Assembly: GCA_013399305.1 (NCBI GenBank)
Contig: VXAI01000083.1
Coordinates: 231,804 to 295,803 of the forward strand
Direction: 5' to 3'
Source: Rostratula benghalensis
Taxonomy: Eukaryota; Chordata; Aves; Charadriiformes; Rostratulidae
Length of the DNA: 64,000 nt
Below, piece by piece: positions 1 through 14,871 of this stretch. The position numbers and the translations under genes are program-made. The number at the start of each line of letters is the position of its first letter. The first letter of the stretch is position 1. The notes beneath the pieces were generated by a model, which worked only from the letters and a program-made list of their open reading frames with translations, was not told where the DNA came from and ran no database searches.

Positions 1-2017
1 ATTTAGGAATTTCTGTGAAAACTTCAAGCCTCTCAAGGTCTTCTATTGTGAGAAACAGTCTGCTTGTCTCCCAGGAAGAGAGGTTTGAGAAGTGTTGATA
101 ACCCAAACATTAACTTGACCAGGCATCAAATTCCAGCTAGTCTTAGAGCACAGTGCTCCACCTCTAAGTGCTGGAGAGCCACTCCTGTTTCAGCACCGCT
201 TCTCTCCTGCCAGATTTCATTTCTTTATGATGTACCAGGAAAACCATTTCAGACAGCTGGAGCTCTAAACCCCATCAGAGACAGTGAAATCACTGTGGCT
301 CATTTGGGTCTCCAGTAACCTCTCTGCTAGAGTTCAACACACAGACCACTTCCAAGAGAAAATCATGAGTCACCTTTTAAACCCATCCTCGTACTATTAA
401 TCACATTAATTATTTTATTCAATCAGGGTCTAACAGTCAAAATAAAGTTAGTGGAAAAATCTAAGGAAACATATCTTAACTCTCAAAAGGCAAGAAGGGC
501 CTGTTTTTAATAATGCTGAGGTTTGCCAATGTTGCTTTTTTCTTGTCTTATAATTTAAGTATTTACAGTGCAGCCATTATGTTCACTAGAAGGGATTTTT
601 ATTTTTAATGCTTTGCAGATTTTGGAATGTCTGCAGAAGCAACTTACTGTCTCTTCCAAGCACACCATCCCCCTAAGTGTCTAATAGTTTCCCCTCTATT
701 CAAAAGTAGAGATGCAGGACAGTTTCTCAGCTTCAGCTGAGCCAAGGGGGTGATGTTGCTTTATACAAGCAGAGGTGCAAGGCCCCCCAATCCATCTCTA
801 TCTGTAGTCAGATACTGCTTTGGTTTTGTTCATGAGAAATTCATCATGGTTTTGGGAACAGAGAAAGACTAGGATGAGAAACACTATGGGTGGATTACAT
901 GATGGATAAACGTGAATTATTCTTCTTCTACTCTAGACATTACCTGTTTTACCAATTAGATCACGTGCCCAAATGTGAAAGCAGCTTTGAGACATCTAGC
1001 ACTTCTGAGAGCAGCGTCAGTGAATGAGAGAGAAAGAAGGAGAAGCCAGAGAATAGTACTGTATTCACATCTCCATTTAGGGAGGAAAATTAGATATCCA
1101 AAGCTTAAATACCCCTCATCCAAAGGGAGGAGAAAACAGACAACAGTGATCACACACAAGAACTATTTGCAAAGTTTTTGCAAATGGATCCAATTATCTG
1201 GATCTGGTTAACCCAGTGACCAAGGGAGAGCAAAGCCCTGCAATTCATGTTTTGCATCAGTCCCACAAGTGCTTGTACCTGCAGTAAAGCTGAAGCAGCA
1301 ACAAATCTCTTACACTTGCAGACCAAAGCTCAACCCACAGCTGGATCATTGCAAATTGCGATTTGATTTTTTGCTCACCATCACAGTACTGAATTGGTAC
1401 CTTCTTAGGAAAAAAAAAACAAAGACTAATTTGATTATTTATTCATTGTATCTGACTAGAAATGCTGTATCCAGGCAAAAATCAGACCTCAATATGCTTT
1501 ATACAGCATAGATGCTCTTTATCAGACAGGCCCAGCCCTGAAGGAAGGCCTTTTTAGTTAACAAGGCCACTTCTGCCCTTTTCCAGGCCAGTTTTCCACC
1601 CAAAATGTTGCAGCCAAATAAATAGCCATCTGCATACAGCTCTATGCTTCATTCTTTTTGGTGAAACACATAGATAGGGGAGTTAGGGAGTGAATTTTTG
1701 AGGATTTTGTCAGCCTCTAAAAAGGCTATGAGTATTCTGCATTTGAGGAGTGAAGATAAGAAGTGCGACCTGCCTTCCCAATGCAAAGAACATGTATAGA
1801 TGTATGTATATACATGTCTTATGTAAACATACGTACATGGATGACTGCACACAGGAGACCAATTGGCCTCAACATGAGAAAACTGAAATGGGACTAAGAG
1901 GAGCATAGAATTTACTCATTACCCAACCCACCAAGGGAGTTCCCAGACCCCATACTACCTGCACGCCCACTGGACCCTGCACTGAAACCCCAATGGCCCA
2001 GCTCTCCTCCCCGTGGT

Positions 2018-2165
2018 CACAGGAATGGTTGGGGTTAGAAGGGACCTCTGTAAGTCACTTTGTCCAATCCCCCTGCCCAGACTGGGTGATCTTGACCAGG
2101 GTCACAAGGAGGGCAGGACAATGCCCAGACAAGCTTCTGAATATCTGCAAGGGCAGAGATTCCAT
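2018..2165 (-). mobile_element. Diverged CR1 LINE 3' fragment
   Basis: The + strand reads as the reverse complement of an avian CR1 3' end: AATGGTTGGGGTTAGAAGGG, then GACCTCTGTAAGTCACTTTG and a TCCAATCCCCCTGCC block, later TGAATATCTGCAAGG. The element is therefore inserted on the minus strand with its 3' end at the left, is truncated at 5', and is clearly decayed. It lies in the presumed CAPN6 intron. Boundaries are approximate. Confidence 0.8.
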
Positions 2166-5100
2166 TTCCTGATGCACATGAGTAGGTCAAGATGGCTTCT
2201 AACACCTACAACACGGGCCAAAGTTCAGATCCTGACTCCTACACTACATGTTTCAGTGAATAGAGTTTGAAACTTTAACAAGCAAAGACAAAATCCTGTT
2301 TTATGTATAAAAAACAGAAGACAACATTTGCTCTTAAAGAGTGCATTTTCCTGTGAAAGAACACGTCATTTCCTGCAAACTTGAAAAGATGCAAATTCTA
2401 AATGTTTTAGCCTTTATGATTAAATTAGAAATTATGCCATATATAGGCACAACAGCAGGTCTAAAAGGTTCTTTCAATTGTGAAGGATTTTTAAATGCTT
2501 CTTTTTAGCCAGGAAAACATAGACCTTTATTTATTTTTTTTAAATAGAATTAATCTTGAAGGAAACATACATTTAAATCGCAGGAAAACAGCATGAAATT
2601 AAAATTATTTTGCAAATCTAAGATATAATGGCTTACAAAACCTCAAATTCCAGGAATTTACTCATCCCAAATACCCTTTTAAATTTCAAAATAAAAGGAG
2701 AAAAGCATAAAGTTCTTAACATACACGGCATTTTTTGGATGTGCATGCTTTCCAGTCTTGGGGAAGAGTGTTGACAGACCAGTACCTTAATTTTCTTTGC
2801 AAATGGCATGTTTGGGCTATAATTTTTCCTTCAGAGAAGCCAGACATTTAATTTTTTAGGAAGGCTAAATCAATGAACTAACAATTACTGTAAGAAGACT
2901 AACATTAGCTGAGGATGTGATCCTTGGGCTTTTTGTTTTACAGTCTCAAAAATAAATTTTACCGTGTCATTCTTACCATCATTACATTGCCTCAGGACAA
3001 ACAGAGGCTGACTCTCTGAGAAACCAATTTTCATCTAATGACGACTGGACCAACTAAATAAAACCTGACATTTTAAACTTTAAGGAAACATTCAGAACCT
3101 TGGAATTGTACTGTTTATTATCTAGAAGTGACATTGAGGTTGCTTAGTATTTTTTCTTTAGAGAAAACAACCTCAACGACATATGAAACCCTCCATCCAG
3201 TCTGAAGGAGGGAAATATAAACTGGAAAAACTGCCAAGAGAGAAGATAACAAAATACTGGCATCTGGAGAGCTGTCTGCTTGGCAAGCACGCATGTCATT
3301 TACAAATGTTTGCTCATAATTACATCCCTGGAAGACGTGGGTGAATAATACTGTTGAGAAAGATGCCGCTTTCAAAACACCGCCTCTCTATCGTATTTAA
3401 ATAAATGGGACACTCATTGAAGGCTGAGTGTATCTAAGGATATCACTACAAAAACGGGGAACCTGCACCTCACACTGCCCCAGTACCTGTGAGACAAGGA
3501 GGAGGAAGGATGGAGCTGTGAATTAGGACATCCACTGTACTCCCAGCTCTTTGACAAGCTCTCTGGAGGAGGAAGGGCAGGAATGCTGGCAACGTGCTGC
3601 TGTGTTCTTTTGCTTCCTGTCATGACACAGCCAACACCGAAGGGCACAACTAAAAATAAAGAATTTTCTGAAGTGACACCAGGAACAGGATTGAGCTAGC
3701 AAGTTCACGTCATACAGTGTCCACTCAGTCACCAGACTGTAACAGAGAGGGCAGACATTTGGGATTTGCTGACGGCTGAAGGCTTTATAGTTCCTTGCTC
3801 ATCTCTTTGCCTGGAGAAGCTCCAACTTAAAAAGATTTTTCCAGGCAAAATAAAAATAAAATTATGGATTTAATAAAATAAGGGTAAGCAACAGCTCTAG
3901 TCTGGGAACAATTTGGCAATTCCAGAAGAAACATGTCACAACTTCCCCAGATGAAAACATTAAGGACAAAATATTCTGGGAGGAATGGTTTGTCCAGTCA
4001 GAAAACAAGATGGGAACACGTCAAACAATGTTTTCACAATGCCTCCCATACTCAGCCTGCTGGGGGTCAGGCAAGGTAACAACCCACACCACAGCAAAAA
4101 TTCCAAGGCTTTGAAAAGGGCCAAGTTTTGCCCAGAATACCACTTTCTTAATATTGAGGTGCACCACCTTTTATCACTGAGGGGAATGACAGTGAATTAA
4201 ACTAAGTTCGTAAGTTCATTTTGTTTAGAAAAGATGCCTTCTAAAACAGCATCCTTAGGAGAATAACACAATATCTGTTTCAGTCCCAGTAGTACTTCTT
4301 AAATTAAACACCTACCTCAAAAAGTGAGAACCTCCCCTCTCAAGTTCTGGAGTACTAAGTTCTCCCACGTTTTCATTTTTCAGATTTCTTAACATGCAGA
4401 AGCACAACCAAAGTCTTGTCGTGGCTAAGCATGCTGCCAGTCAGGCATTACCAGTCTGCTGCAGAAAGGTGAGGAGAAATACAAAAACCCAGAACAAAGC
4501 AGAGTTCCTGTTCCTGTATCTGATGGACCTTCTCAAACACAGAAACAGAGCCCATCTAAATGAAATAACAAGGTTTTCAGGGCTTCTTATTTCAAGCATA
4601 CTGAGCCACAGTGCACCAAACTCCCCAGTACACCTCAGCCTTGATTTGAACAACAGATTCTGGTCTAGCAAAATGGGACATGGACAAGGGTCACACAGCT
4701 GTACATGGCCCTCCACTGCAATAACTGCCAGAATGGATTAAGGGAGTTAAGAGATCCCTACTTGTTTGTTTGGCTACGTGAGAGAGTCCTCAGGGCACCA
4801 CACATAGCTCTGCTCACTTCCTCCCTACAGGAACAAAACAACTGGGAAAGAAAGCACTTAACAACACATCTGCAACAGCCCTTTGCATTTGATGACTGTT
4901 CTGTCCAATAACTTCTCCATGATTCTTGGACCCATCTTCTAGAAAAGCAGATGGCTGTGCTGTCCATCTGCACTATTGCTATTTTCCCATCGTTACTCTT
5001 CGGGCATGCAAATATTGGCTCACCTCAATGAGGTAATAAATAAATAAGTAAATCCTCCTTATAAAGCTAACACCACTCAAATTTTATAGCACAGATTCTG

Positions 5101-6479
5101 TGTCTCTGTCCGCCTTGAAAACGCCACAGATTTGCCCTGGTGTGACAATGCAAGTCCAAAGCACTGCTTCATCCTGCTTCCCACTTCACCATTCTGCTTT
5201 TCCAAGCAGACCCTTCTCAGACATCCATGTAGGTACATCCATGCCTGCCCTGGGTGTGGACCTTTGAGTGTGAAGCATTTTCAGTTATCAGGACCAAAGA
5301 CAAAAATTCTTAGTACGTACTAACTCTGGCACCCACATCCTATCATATAGGCTTTGTATTTAATTAGAAATTAGATTGGTGGTGTCACAACTGGAAACTC
5401 TGTTGCAAGTGGACCAAGATTTCAGGTTGCTGAGAGCTTCTATTGGTGAAATTTATAGTGGTATATGAAGTTTATATTGCTTTAAAATTCTCTCTGCAAA
5501 ATCCACTCAAAACCAAAATATTTGCTGTTAACAGGATTCTTGCAGAGTCCAGTGCACAGAAAACTTCCAGAGACATGTCTGTTAATTATTACTTTGATAT
5601 TTTGGTGACAGAGGTCATTTTGAAATAATAACAGGTAAAATCCGCAGACAAAGTCCAGGCACGTTTTCCAACCCAAGTCTCTGACAATAAATGCCAGTCA
5701 GAACACTGGCTGGAAGATGAGGCAGGACTGGTGGCAGGGCACGTGACAGCCACTGTGAAAGAATCAGCATCATGTGGAACACACACTTGCACAGTAGTCA
5801 CAGCATGGGCACTTTGACCCAGGGTGGTCTCTCATCCAGGCCACTCCACTTTCACTCTAATCAACATAACGTGCCCTCAGGTGCTTGAGGAGGGCTATCT
5901 TGTGGCAGATATCTCATCTGCTCTGGCAATAAGGGCCCTTCCCTTCACTCTACAGGAGCTAACTCTGTAGAGATTAAGAGCAGATGAATAGTAATGTTAA
6001 ACACAGGAGACTAAAATGTATGGTCTTTGTTGCCTCCTTTGGAGTCACCCCCTTTCCCCAGGCTGCTTTCAGATATTGTCAGCTGTCAACCATGTTTTAC
6101 ATGGCTAATGTAATGAAAATGCTCCTGTTTGATTCTTCCTTTTCTAGTCAGCTGGGAAAAAACCCTCCTCCCAGCTGTGAAACACACAAGAACACTCCCC
6201 CCCAAAAAACACCTTTGCCATTTCTCAGCCAAGTAGAAGAAAGCAGATTCTGAATCCAGCTGATCCAAGATTACAGCCATACAGTAAAAACAAGACTCGT
6301 TATGACCTGGATTTGAAAGACCTTGCCCTCTACTTTTGGACATCACCTCCCAGCAGCCCAATTCTACAGGGACTTTGTAAACCCTAGTGTTCCAGTCTGT
6401 GGATCACCAGGATGCAAGAACAATGATAGCCAAGATGTATGGAAGATTGCCAACTCCACTAAATCTACCTCACTAAACA

Positions 6480-6540
6480 AATAAAGCTCTTGAGGAAGAT
6501 TTTTTAGTATCTCTCAAAAAAAAAAAAAAAAAAAAAAAAA
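6480..6540 (+). repeat. AATAAA signal followed 30 nt later by a 25-A run
   Basis: AATAAA lies at 6480-6485 and an uninterrupted run of 25 adenines at 6516-6540. This spacing resembles the 3' end of a reverse-transcribed poly(A) RNA. I recognise no gene in the roughly 500 bp upstream and found no clear target-site duplication of the right flank, so a plain mononucleotide repeat is equally likely. Confidence 0.6.
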
Positions 6541-9500
6541 GAAATCAGAAGCCAAGTACCAGCAGTAATTTTACCCTTAAAGAAACACACAGCATGATGG
6601 AATCCTGCCTACACCAGGATCTCAAAGGGGTGGCAGTTCATTGTTAATATCACTAACATCATCCATCACCCTACCCCTTCCCCTCCTAGCTCAAAATTAA
6701 TTCTAACAACCTGAAGACAATTCCACTTAATTGCAACTGCATCATCTTATGCAGATCTGACTGCCAATCCCTGCCATTTGAATGTGCAGTTGCTAGGGCA
6801 ACGGGTGTGAAGAGCATGCTTTTTTGTTGCCACATGCATCTTTGGGAGCTGTGCCAACATCTGAGCCAACAGCTGAGATGGATTTAACACCTTCCTCCCC
6901 AGGAGCAGCCTGTCCTTAATTCCAGTGTGGGAGGCTACGCAGCCAGCCCTTGGCAAGCAGCTACTTCTCCTCTGCAGATTGACACCTGCAGGAGAACAAC
7001 AGATGGCTGCAGCGAATCTCAGTATAATCAAGCACCCAGGATGCTGTAACACTTTATCAAATTAAACATTCAGAAGTGCTAGACTTCATTTGCAGGAGGT
7101 TATGGGGTACACAGTTCATTGTGTACATAGCTAATGAGGGAAAAGATCATTTACCATCACTTGAAAATAATTTTCTTTTGGTGGTTTCCTGTCTACCCAT
7201 TGTCGTCCCCTCACACACCCCCCTCCATATGAACAGAAGGCTGCATCATATCCAGAGGACTACATGATTTTCTCTCCGCCTCCACAATTTTAACAGAGAA
7301 AACACGATTGATGTTCACAGAAACAAGCTGCTTCTGTGCTCCATCAAGCTCTCTGCTTACCTTCCAGGGCAGACTGCTTTCCAGGGCTTAGCTCATAATT
7401 TCTTTCTTCTCTCCTTAGGATTAGTTTTAAACTTAAGTCAGACCCTGCTTTGCCTATGACCTTTTGCACCTCTTCTGAGTCTGCTCTTCTATAAAAATTA
7501 AGGTGCACTTCAACCCTTCCCATTACATATGCACACATGTACAGCAAGAAAACATCTGACAATCTTTTCAATAGCTGAGAACAAGCTGGAGCTCAAGATC
7601 TCAAGCTAAATCTGCTTTTAATGGCAAGTAAAACTATTTGTAACAAAGGCAAATAGCCTCCCTGCTACTGCACTTGTGTAATCACAGCTAATTGCTGCAT
7701 ATGAAAGTGCCCATTAAAATGATAAATAGTGTAATCTAGGAAGTCCTGTAATTCTCCAGGAGACCTATACAGCACCAGTAATGGAGTGCAATGTCTGAAA
7801 GTCACCCACTAAAGGTTACAGTTAGTACCTTAGACTCAAGCAGTCTCTCTATGGAGGACAACATCCATGGTGTTTTGATCTTTGTGACAAACACAAAAGG
7901 AAAAAGAAGCCAGCTGAGAATTATTTCATGTTAGTGCAAGGCCAAGTTTTTCACAGTCTTTTTCTCCTACAAACACATTCCAGAGAAGCATAACAAACAA
8001 GCAAGCTGCAAGACACTGGTGCATGGCTCACAGAAGCTACAACTTGAAACCACCCTTGTATTCCCATCAATGCCTCCATATGTTTGAGGCACATAAAGGG
8101 ATTTGTGAGCTCCCTCAAAGCTCAGCAGAGGCTCACCACCACACTTTGAAACACATTTCCTCACCTCTCAGATTCAGACACATTCCACGTGTGCCAGTAT
8201 TTCAAGTACAAAAACAAGCATCACAACACACAGGGATTTGCAACTTGTGTTCATCTGCACTTCAACAAGGGTCAGTAACTAACAACAGAGAAATGTGGAC
8301 AACTCTGGGCACAGACACAGAAACAAAACCCAAAACTTTGTCTGTTTAAGGATGTGTCAGCAGCCTTTGCAGAATAAGGCATATTTTCACAGAACAACAA
8401 TCAGATCCTGCAAAGCTTGAGGGGTGAGCAGGGGGATGGGAAAGGACCTCTATTCTGATTAAGTAAGAAGATTGGCATTGCCCCGTATTTTTAATTGGAA
8501 AGAAGAGGCTGAAAGGAGAAGAAAAAGCATATTCAGTTTTGAGAAAGTGATCATTAAATCAAGAGCTATAGTCCAGAAGGGAGCTGGAGGCACGGGGAGG
8601 AAATCTGGCAAACCAGAGAAGTGTCACTATTCACAGGGGCTGTTACAATCAAATCAGTTTGTCACACAGAAGGCAGCAGTGTAACTACACTGTACTGCTA
8701 AGAGTTCACATCACGTTGTCATGTGACAGAATTCCTGTTTATGGAACTCCCCTTTAATCTTCACTCTCCTCCAGCTCTGGATTATCCCCAGGTCCTATCC
8801 TGGCAGACCTCCCAGGATGCAGTGCGCTGTCACTCCAGTCCATGCCCTAGAACTATTTTTGCTCAAATCCAGTGGCAGCACCAGGACACCTCCCTGTCCA
8901 GTGCCCCTCTTGCATGCATTACTGGACAATACTGGACTCTGACACACTGTCCCAAACACAAGCAGGTATCTCTGGTCTTGTTCACAGTCAAACTGGAAAA
9001 TAGGGTTAGACCACAGCAACACAATTACAGAAGAGACAGAGGAATCAAACGCTGAAGCCATGCATTATCTCTGAGGGCCATTTAACCCAGGCGTGCTTAC
9101 ATCTGGCAGCCAAGTCTTCTATGACACCCATGCCACAAAATTTATGAGGACTGGGATGCCGATTCTGGAGGACTGCTTACTGTGACCACAAATCCTGTCA
9201 CTGACAACATATGTGCAACCAAGAACAGTAATGCAAAATATGTAAAGCTAACCCAGACTAAGTGTCCAGGCAGGTATGCCCTAAGCCTCCTCTGCCTTCC
9301 AAAGGAGGGCAGCATCTTCCAGGACTGGTGGGGCGGGAGTGGGGAGAAGGTTTCCAAGGTTCAAATCAGCACTTGCAAGTATGAAGACGTTTTAGCTGCA
9401 GAGACAACTGATCATTTTCCACCAGTTAAAAAGCAAACGAAAGTTGATGCAAAACGTGCAGCTGCAGACGTTGGAGCTCCTGAAGTTCTCTGGCACCTCA

Positions 9501-12500
9501 GTCCCTCACACTGCCCTGAATAAGTCAGCAACCCGCTCGTGCCACATCCCCTGACTGGGAACTGGAGAAACACTTGTCCTGTTTATTCCCATGGCTGTAT
9601 CATTCAAGGACAGAGTGCCTTATTTCCCAATCTTTTCCACTTGCATGGTGATAACAACCCCTAAAAGTGTTGGAAAACTGGTAAGAAGAACAGAGCATGG
9701 GGCCCATGGTACACAGTGTTTCTAGGAACACAGGGCAGGCAGTGGGCCACAAGTATGCAATTCTCCACTTTCAGTCAGGTATCTGACCTTTGGCACCTGT
9801 GAGTTAGTGGAGAGTTAACCAAACACAGCAGCAGTCCCTCCTGGGACACAAGGGCAGTTTCTTGGTAGGAGATTCAGCAGTATTCAACAGTATCCTTCTG
9901 TGCTGTCTTACAGAAAAAGAACCAGCTCTGCCTTTCCAGAACATAAGGGGACAATCACAGCCCTTTCGGAAAGAAAAGATGCAGATAAAAGCAAAACCAG
10001 GGCTTATGAAACAGAGGGTCAACCAGGGAAACCAGGAAAGCACATGATAAGACTCTCATTCTGTAGGATCAGACCATTCTCTTCCTTTATGAATAACTAA
10101 AGGACGTCACTTATCTCTGAAGCAAGCTTATCCACTCTTTCCCCACATGGATGCCTGCCCCAGTAGGGGGATCACTGCTATTTGTTTAACTCTGACAAAG
10201 ATGTCCTTGGGGTTTAATATTTTTTGCAAGGTCAGTGCTCAGTGAAAAACACTGAGACAAACCTGAAGTTTATTTAAAAACAAAACAGACAAAATATCCT
10301 TTCAGCAGATAGTTCAGGTTCCCAGGCTGCTAAAAGCCAACACTGAGCCAGACCACCACAGAGAGGCAGTGTTTGCCCTCGGTAAGGGGTTAAACAGGAC
10401 TGGTGGCCCAGGACATCCCAGGACCAGCAAAGATGTCAGGGAGTAAGCAGTTGCTCCTACCTCTCAGCAGGAGACAGCTGTCCACAGCCCCACTTCAGCC
10501 TGGCAGAGGGGATAGAAACACCAGGGAAATCGCAGGAAAAGAGCGGGATGGGCTTTGATACCAATATCAATGGGCAGAAAACAAACATCCACTAAGGGTC
10601 GTGTGGGACTCTTTCTTCCTCTTTTTCTAGCAAATCAGGACATTTTCCCCTCAGAAAATTTCAGGTGTTCTGTGTCTTACATAATTGCTTTTGATCTACA
10701 TGGCGGGGTGCTAGTTCTAAAAAGGAGATTCCTTCAGCTCTGCATTAGGTTCTAAAAGCACATCCTAAAAACAGCTTTGCAAAATCAACTATATAAAAAC
10801 CAGTGCTCACAGACTGAGTTACTATCTTACAGGTGGACAGAGGAACTGAGATATTAGCAGAGCCCAACATGCTGAAACACCAGCAAAGGTTTTGTGGTTT
10901 GGCATCAACACCTGAATTCACCCTCTGAACTTCTGGTCATCAGACACCAGGCACTTGTGGTGGATGATTCATCTCAGCCTGAATAAAACATCTCAGGTAC
11001 TTCAGTTGAATCACATGCTAAATACATCAATTCCCCTCTACTGCCTGTAAAGGGAGCTGGTGGTGACTGCTCCACATCAGACACTCATTACGAGCATCTC
11101 ACCTTTGGGCAAGGCCAGTCCTGCCTCCAGTGCTCATAAATTGCCTTGGGCTGAGGAACCAAAGGGGCTGGCCAGGACAGGCCCTACCCCAGAGCTACAG
11201 CAGGCCATGACTGCCAGGGAAACTAGAGAGCAGTCTGACACCAGTGTTTTCTGTCATCAAGTGTCACTCTAAGGTGACTTTTTTTTTAATATGAAATCAA
11301 GTCCAAATTTTTCTTTGCAGAAATGAAAGAATTCAGCATTTTTATACTGTTTTTACTTTTCCTAACCTATCACTGGTATGGAGGTAGAGAAGGTTGATAA
11401 AGGCGATAGAGAAACAAAGTTAAATAAGGCCCGAGCTCGTTTTTTGGCAAATCTTCTGGCGCATTCAGACTTTTCTTTTTCCTACCTAGAATAAAATATG
11501 GAATTTCAGAGTGCTACAATTTGCCAATTCCATGTTTCAGTCAGCTCTATCAGATATTCCAGGTGGGATCAGACTTTTTGAGCTCGTTTACTACTCAGCA
11601 GTAAAACGTAGTATCGTCAGCAAACACAAACTTAAGCTCCTGTGTACCATCAGAATATGCCACGCTGCTCCAAAGAAACCCAGACCCAGTGCTACACACA
11701 AGCAGCTTGCAATGCTCTTATTTGTTGGATGATCTTTCCATAACATTTCTCCTTGGAAAAGTCATGCCATCCTAGGGAGACTGCATGGTAATTACACAGT
11801 GTCTTTTGTATTCACCAGTTTCTTAATACTGGGGTGCCACAGAAGTAACACCACCCTGTCTTTGTTCTCTTTCCCAAAGAGACTTTAAAAGTACAAAACA
11901 AGTAATTAGTGTCAGATAGTTAATGAGCTATCACTGTAAGTCTGACTGGAATGAGCTAACAGAACATATTTAACATTGCAGGTGCAGATCCAAGGACAAA
12001 AACAAAGTGGTTTGCAACTTTACCACTCCCTCCTCTCTTCTCTCTTTTGCTTCTACTCCTTTTGCCCTTAGAGCAGACAAAAACCCTTTTGACTATACAG
12101 ACAGTCTTCCTAAGCATTTGCTCTCTCTAGCCACCACCAACTACTTGGGGTAACTGAACAAAACACGAGCATATTTATGAGCTGAATCTAAAATACCAGC
12201 TTTTTTCTCCTCAGCAAAGCTTTAGATTCACAGATCCCAAGCACACTTGTTCGGACATCAGCATCAGTAGCAGCAGTTGCAGTAGCACCCCCAGGTCTGT
12301 GCACACTAGGCTCCCAGCTGCTCAAGGAGCTACACAGGCTTTCTAAAGCAAAAACCTGTTTCTTTGTACTGGTGGACAAGTACCAGCATCTGAACAGGCC
12401 TATCCACTGCCTATAGAGATGGCAGGAGGACAGGAAACAGGGTATCACCATTCAGTTCCTTCACACTCAAAATACTGTACAAAGAGCAGGGGGTGGCTGG

Positions 12501-12917
12501 GGGAGACACAGCTGTAGTTTCTGGGTTGGTGAGGCAAGACAGTTAAGGGGCCTGCTCAGAATCTGTCTCAGTAGATGACAGTTCTGACCTCTGCCTTATA
12601 CTGCAAGGTCATTTCCCTCTCCGGAAAAAGCCCATCACTCCACAAGCACAATTAAGCATTCAGCCAGTTAACCTAAGAGTACTATATAGCTCCATCTGGC
12701 AGAAAGTAGATGACCCATGAACAAACACTGGAAAGCAGATCCTTACCTCCGTTCTGCTGCAGAGACAGGGCCCTCTCCACCACCTCCTTGGCATCAACTC
12801 CCTCGCCTACCAAGAAGGGCAAAACTGGGATGCTCTAGCTATTCTCCACAAATCTGTAGAATTAGCCCCACATGAGCCCAAGGAGCTGCTCTATCTCGGA
12901 GCAAGGAAGGCACAGCT

Positions 12918-13110
12918 GGATCACAGAATAATTGAGCGTGAACGGGACCTTTGGAGGTCAACTAGTCCAATCCCCCTATATCATCATCCAGATCATTAAT
13001 GAAAATGTTGAACAGGACTGGACTCAGTATTGACCCCTGGAGTACAATGCTAGTTGCTGACCTTCAATTAGACTTATACCAGCATTCACCACCTTGAATG
13101 AACACGTTCA
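12918..13110 (-). mobile_element. Diverged CR1 LINE fragment with internal deletion
   Basis: The left part (CACAGAATAATTGAGCGTGA, GGACCTTTGGAGGTCAACTA, TCCAATCCCCCT) is a CR1 3' terminus in reverse complement. The right part (ATCATTAATGAAAATGTTGA, ACAGGACTGGACTCAGTATT, GACCCCTGGAGTACAATGCT) is a well-known segment from further upstream in CR1. The intervening few hundred bases seen in complete copies are missing. Minus strand, 5'-truncated and old. It lies in the presumed CAPN6 intron. Confidence 0.85.
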
Positions 13111-13311
13111 CAAAAGAATGGTCTAAAATGGCATCCACATCTAGAGCTTAGCTCTTGCTTTGCATCTCTTAGGAAGCAGAAAGGCTTTCCCTGACCTCAC
13201 TGTGACTGGTTGCACAGTATTTCCCACTTCTAAAAGAGGATGAAAGATCCCAATAAACAGGAAAGCACTACATAAATAAAAATAAACCCAAAGACTTTGG
13301 AATGCCTACTT

Positions 13312-13325
13312 TTTTTTTTTTTTTT
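13312..13325. repeat. Poly-T run
   Basis: An uninterrupted run of about 14 thymines in presumed CAPN6 intron sequence. It has no associated element that I can recognise. Confidence 0.8.
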
Positions 13326-14871
13326 CCAAATTCATTCTCCCCCTTCTTCAGTCTCATCTCTTACTTGGAAAACTAAAATGAGAAGCAGGAAAACAACCCA
13401 TGCTCCGCTCACTAAAATGTCAGTATTGAAGCTGCTGTGAGAAATTAACTGTAACAGGAAAATAAAGAAGAGAAAACCTAAACAACCTAATACCACCCTA
13501 GCAAATACAGAGCAGCCTCGCTCAGCCTCATCTGTTAACCCCTGACACAGAGGAAAGGGAACAGTACCAGCTGCATATGAAGTAGATCACATTGTCATTG
13601 GCATCATGTCTGCTAACAAAAGACACCCCAAGTTTGTGCTTCCAGAAGATGAACCCTAATCCCAAAATCGGACATGGGTGGAATAGAGGAAAAATTCATC
13701 ACACTTAAGGGTAAAACTACTGCATGCATTGGGCTAGAGGCTTCCACTGGCCTCCGCTTCATTACACTTGTCAGAGTATACCCTCTGATGGAAAGCCACA
13801 TTGTCAAAGTTGGAATGATTTTGTGTTCTTCTGCGTTATTTCCTTATGGCTCTGAACTACTTTATAATTACAAGATACGGGAAGCATAAAACCTCAAAGC
13901 AAGCCATTTAACAGACCCCAAATGTAAGTAAAATTAACAATTTGAAATGTCTAGTACATTAGTCACAATTAGAAGATAATTACGTATTTGTTTTCCTGTT
14001 AAGGTGAGAGTAAAAGTGGCAAATAGACATAAGAAATGTCAGTTGTGTACAGATGATAGTTGCTCATTTTTAATATAAAATCACTGGTACATAATTGAAG
14101 TTTTATAGAACATAAAGACAAAATCCACAGTAACTTCATCATAGCTATGCAGAGACCAGAGGCAGTATCAATCAATAAAGGAAGCCTCCATTCCCTCTAG
14201 ATAAAAATTGCTGTTAAGATTTCACCAGAACCTCTCAGAAACACAGTCAAGGAAGAGGGTGTCAAATCCACTAGAGAACAAAGGTTTGCTTAGATACCTC
14301 TTACGAGCTCACCTTCTCTCTCCCGTGTATCAGCTACACATCTGTGTAGTTAAGTATTTCCTAGGAGTAGCTTGTGAGCTCCTGCCTTATATTGCAGAAG
14401 TCATTCAAAGCTCTTTAGACCCATATGTAGCTGGGCTTTGTGGTTCCTGTGTAGTTAATACAAAAGTTAACCTGGCAGCCAAGCATACACACATGGTTTC
14501 CTCTTACTTTTGGCACTATGTAAAGAGCAAACCAACTGATTCTGGAAGCACAAGTTAGTTCCCTGTGGAACACAAACTAACCAATTTGCTTTGACCAGAA
14601 AGGGGGTACATGCTGATAATGAGGGCTCTCAATTCACTGCATTGGTGTCACTTTGAAATATCAAAGCAATTTTTTAGTATAACATTACCACTCCATCAAT
14701 GGTGCCTTGCTGTTTGCTGCCTCAGATAAATCCCTTGCTGGGCAGACTGTGGTTCTTTCCTACGCTCTCCTTCAATAAAAACGACAAATCATTTGTTTAT
14801 ACATATAAATTAACTACTCAGCTATCTGAGATTGGAGAAACTTCCCCTTGCTACTGTGAGATTTCCTTTCC

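Noticed and set aside
7344..7571. Minus-strand frame ending near a strong donor (GGAAG|GTAAGCAG) in the CAPN6 intron
   Set aside because: The peptide does not match any calpain segment I know, and no matching acceptor with the right phase was evident.
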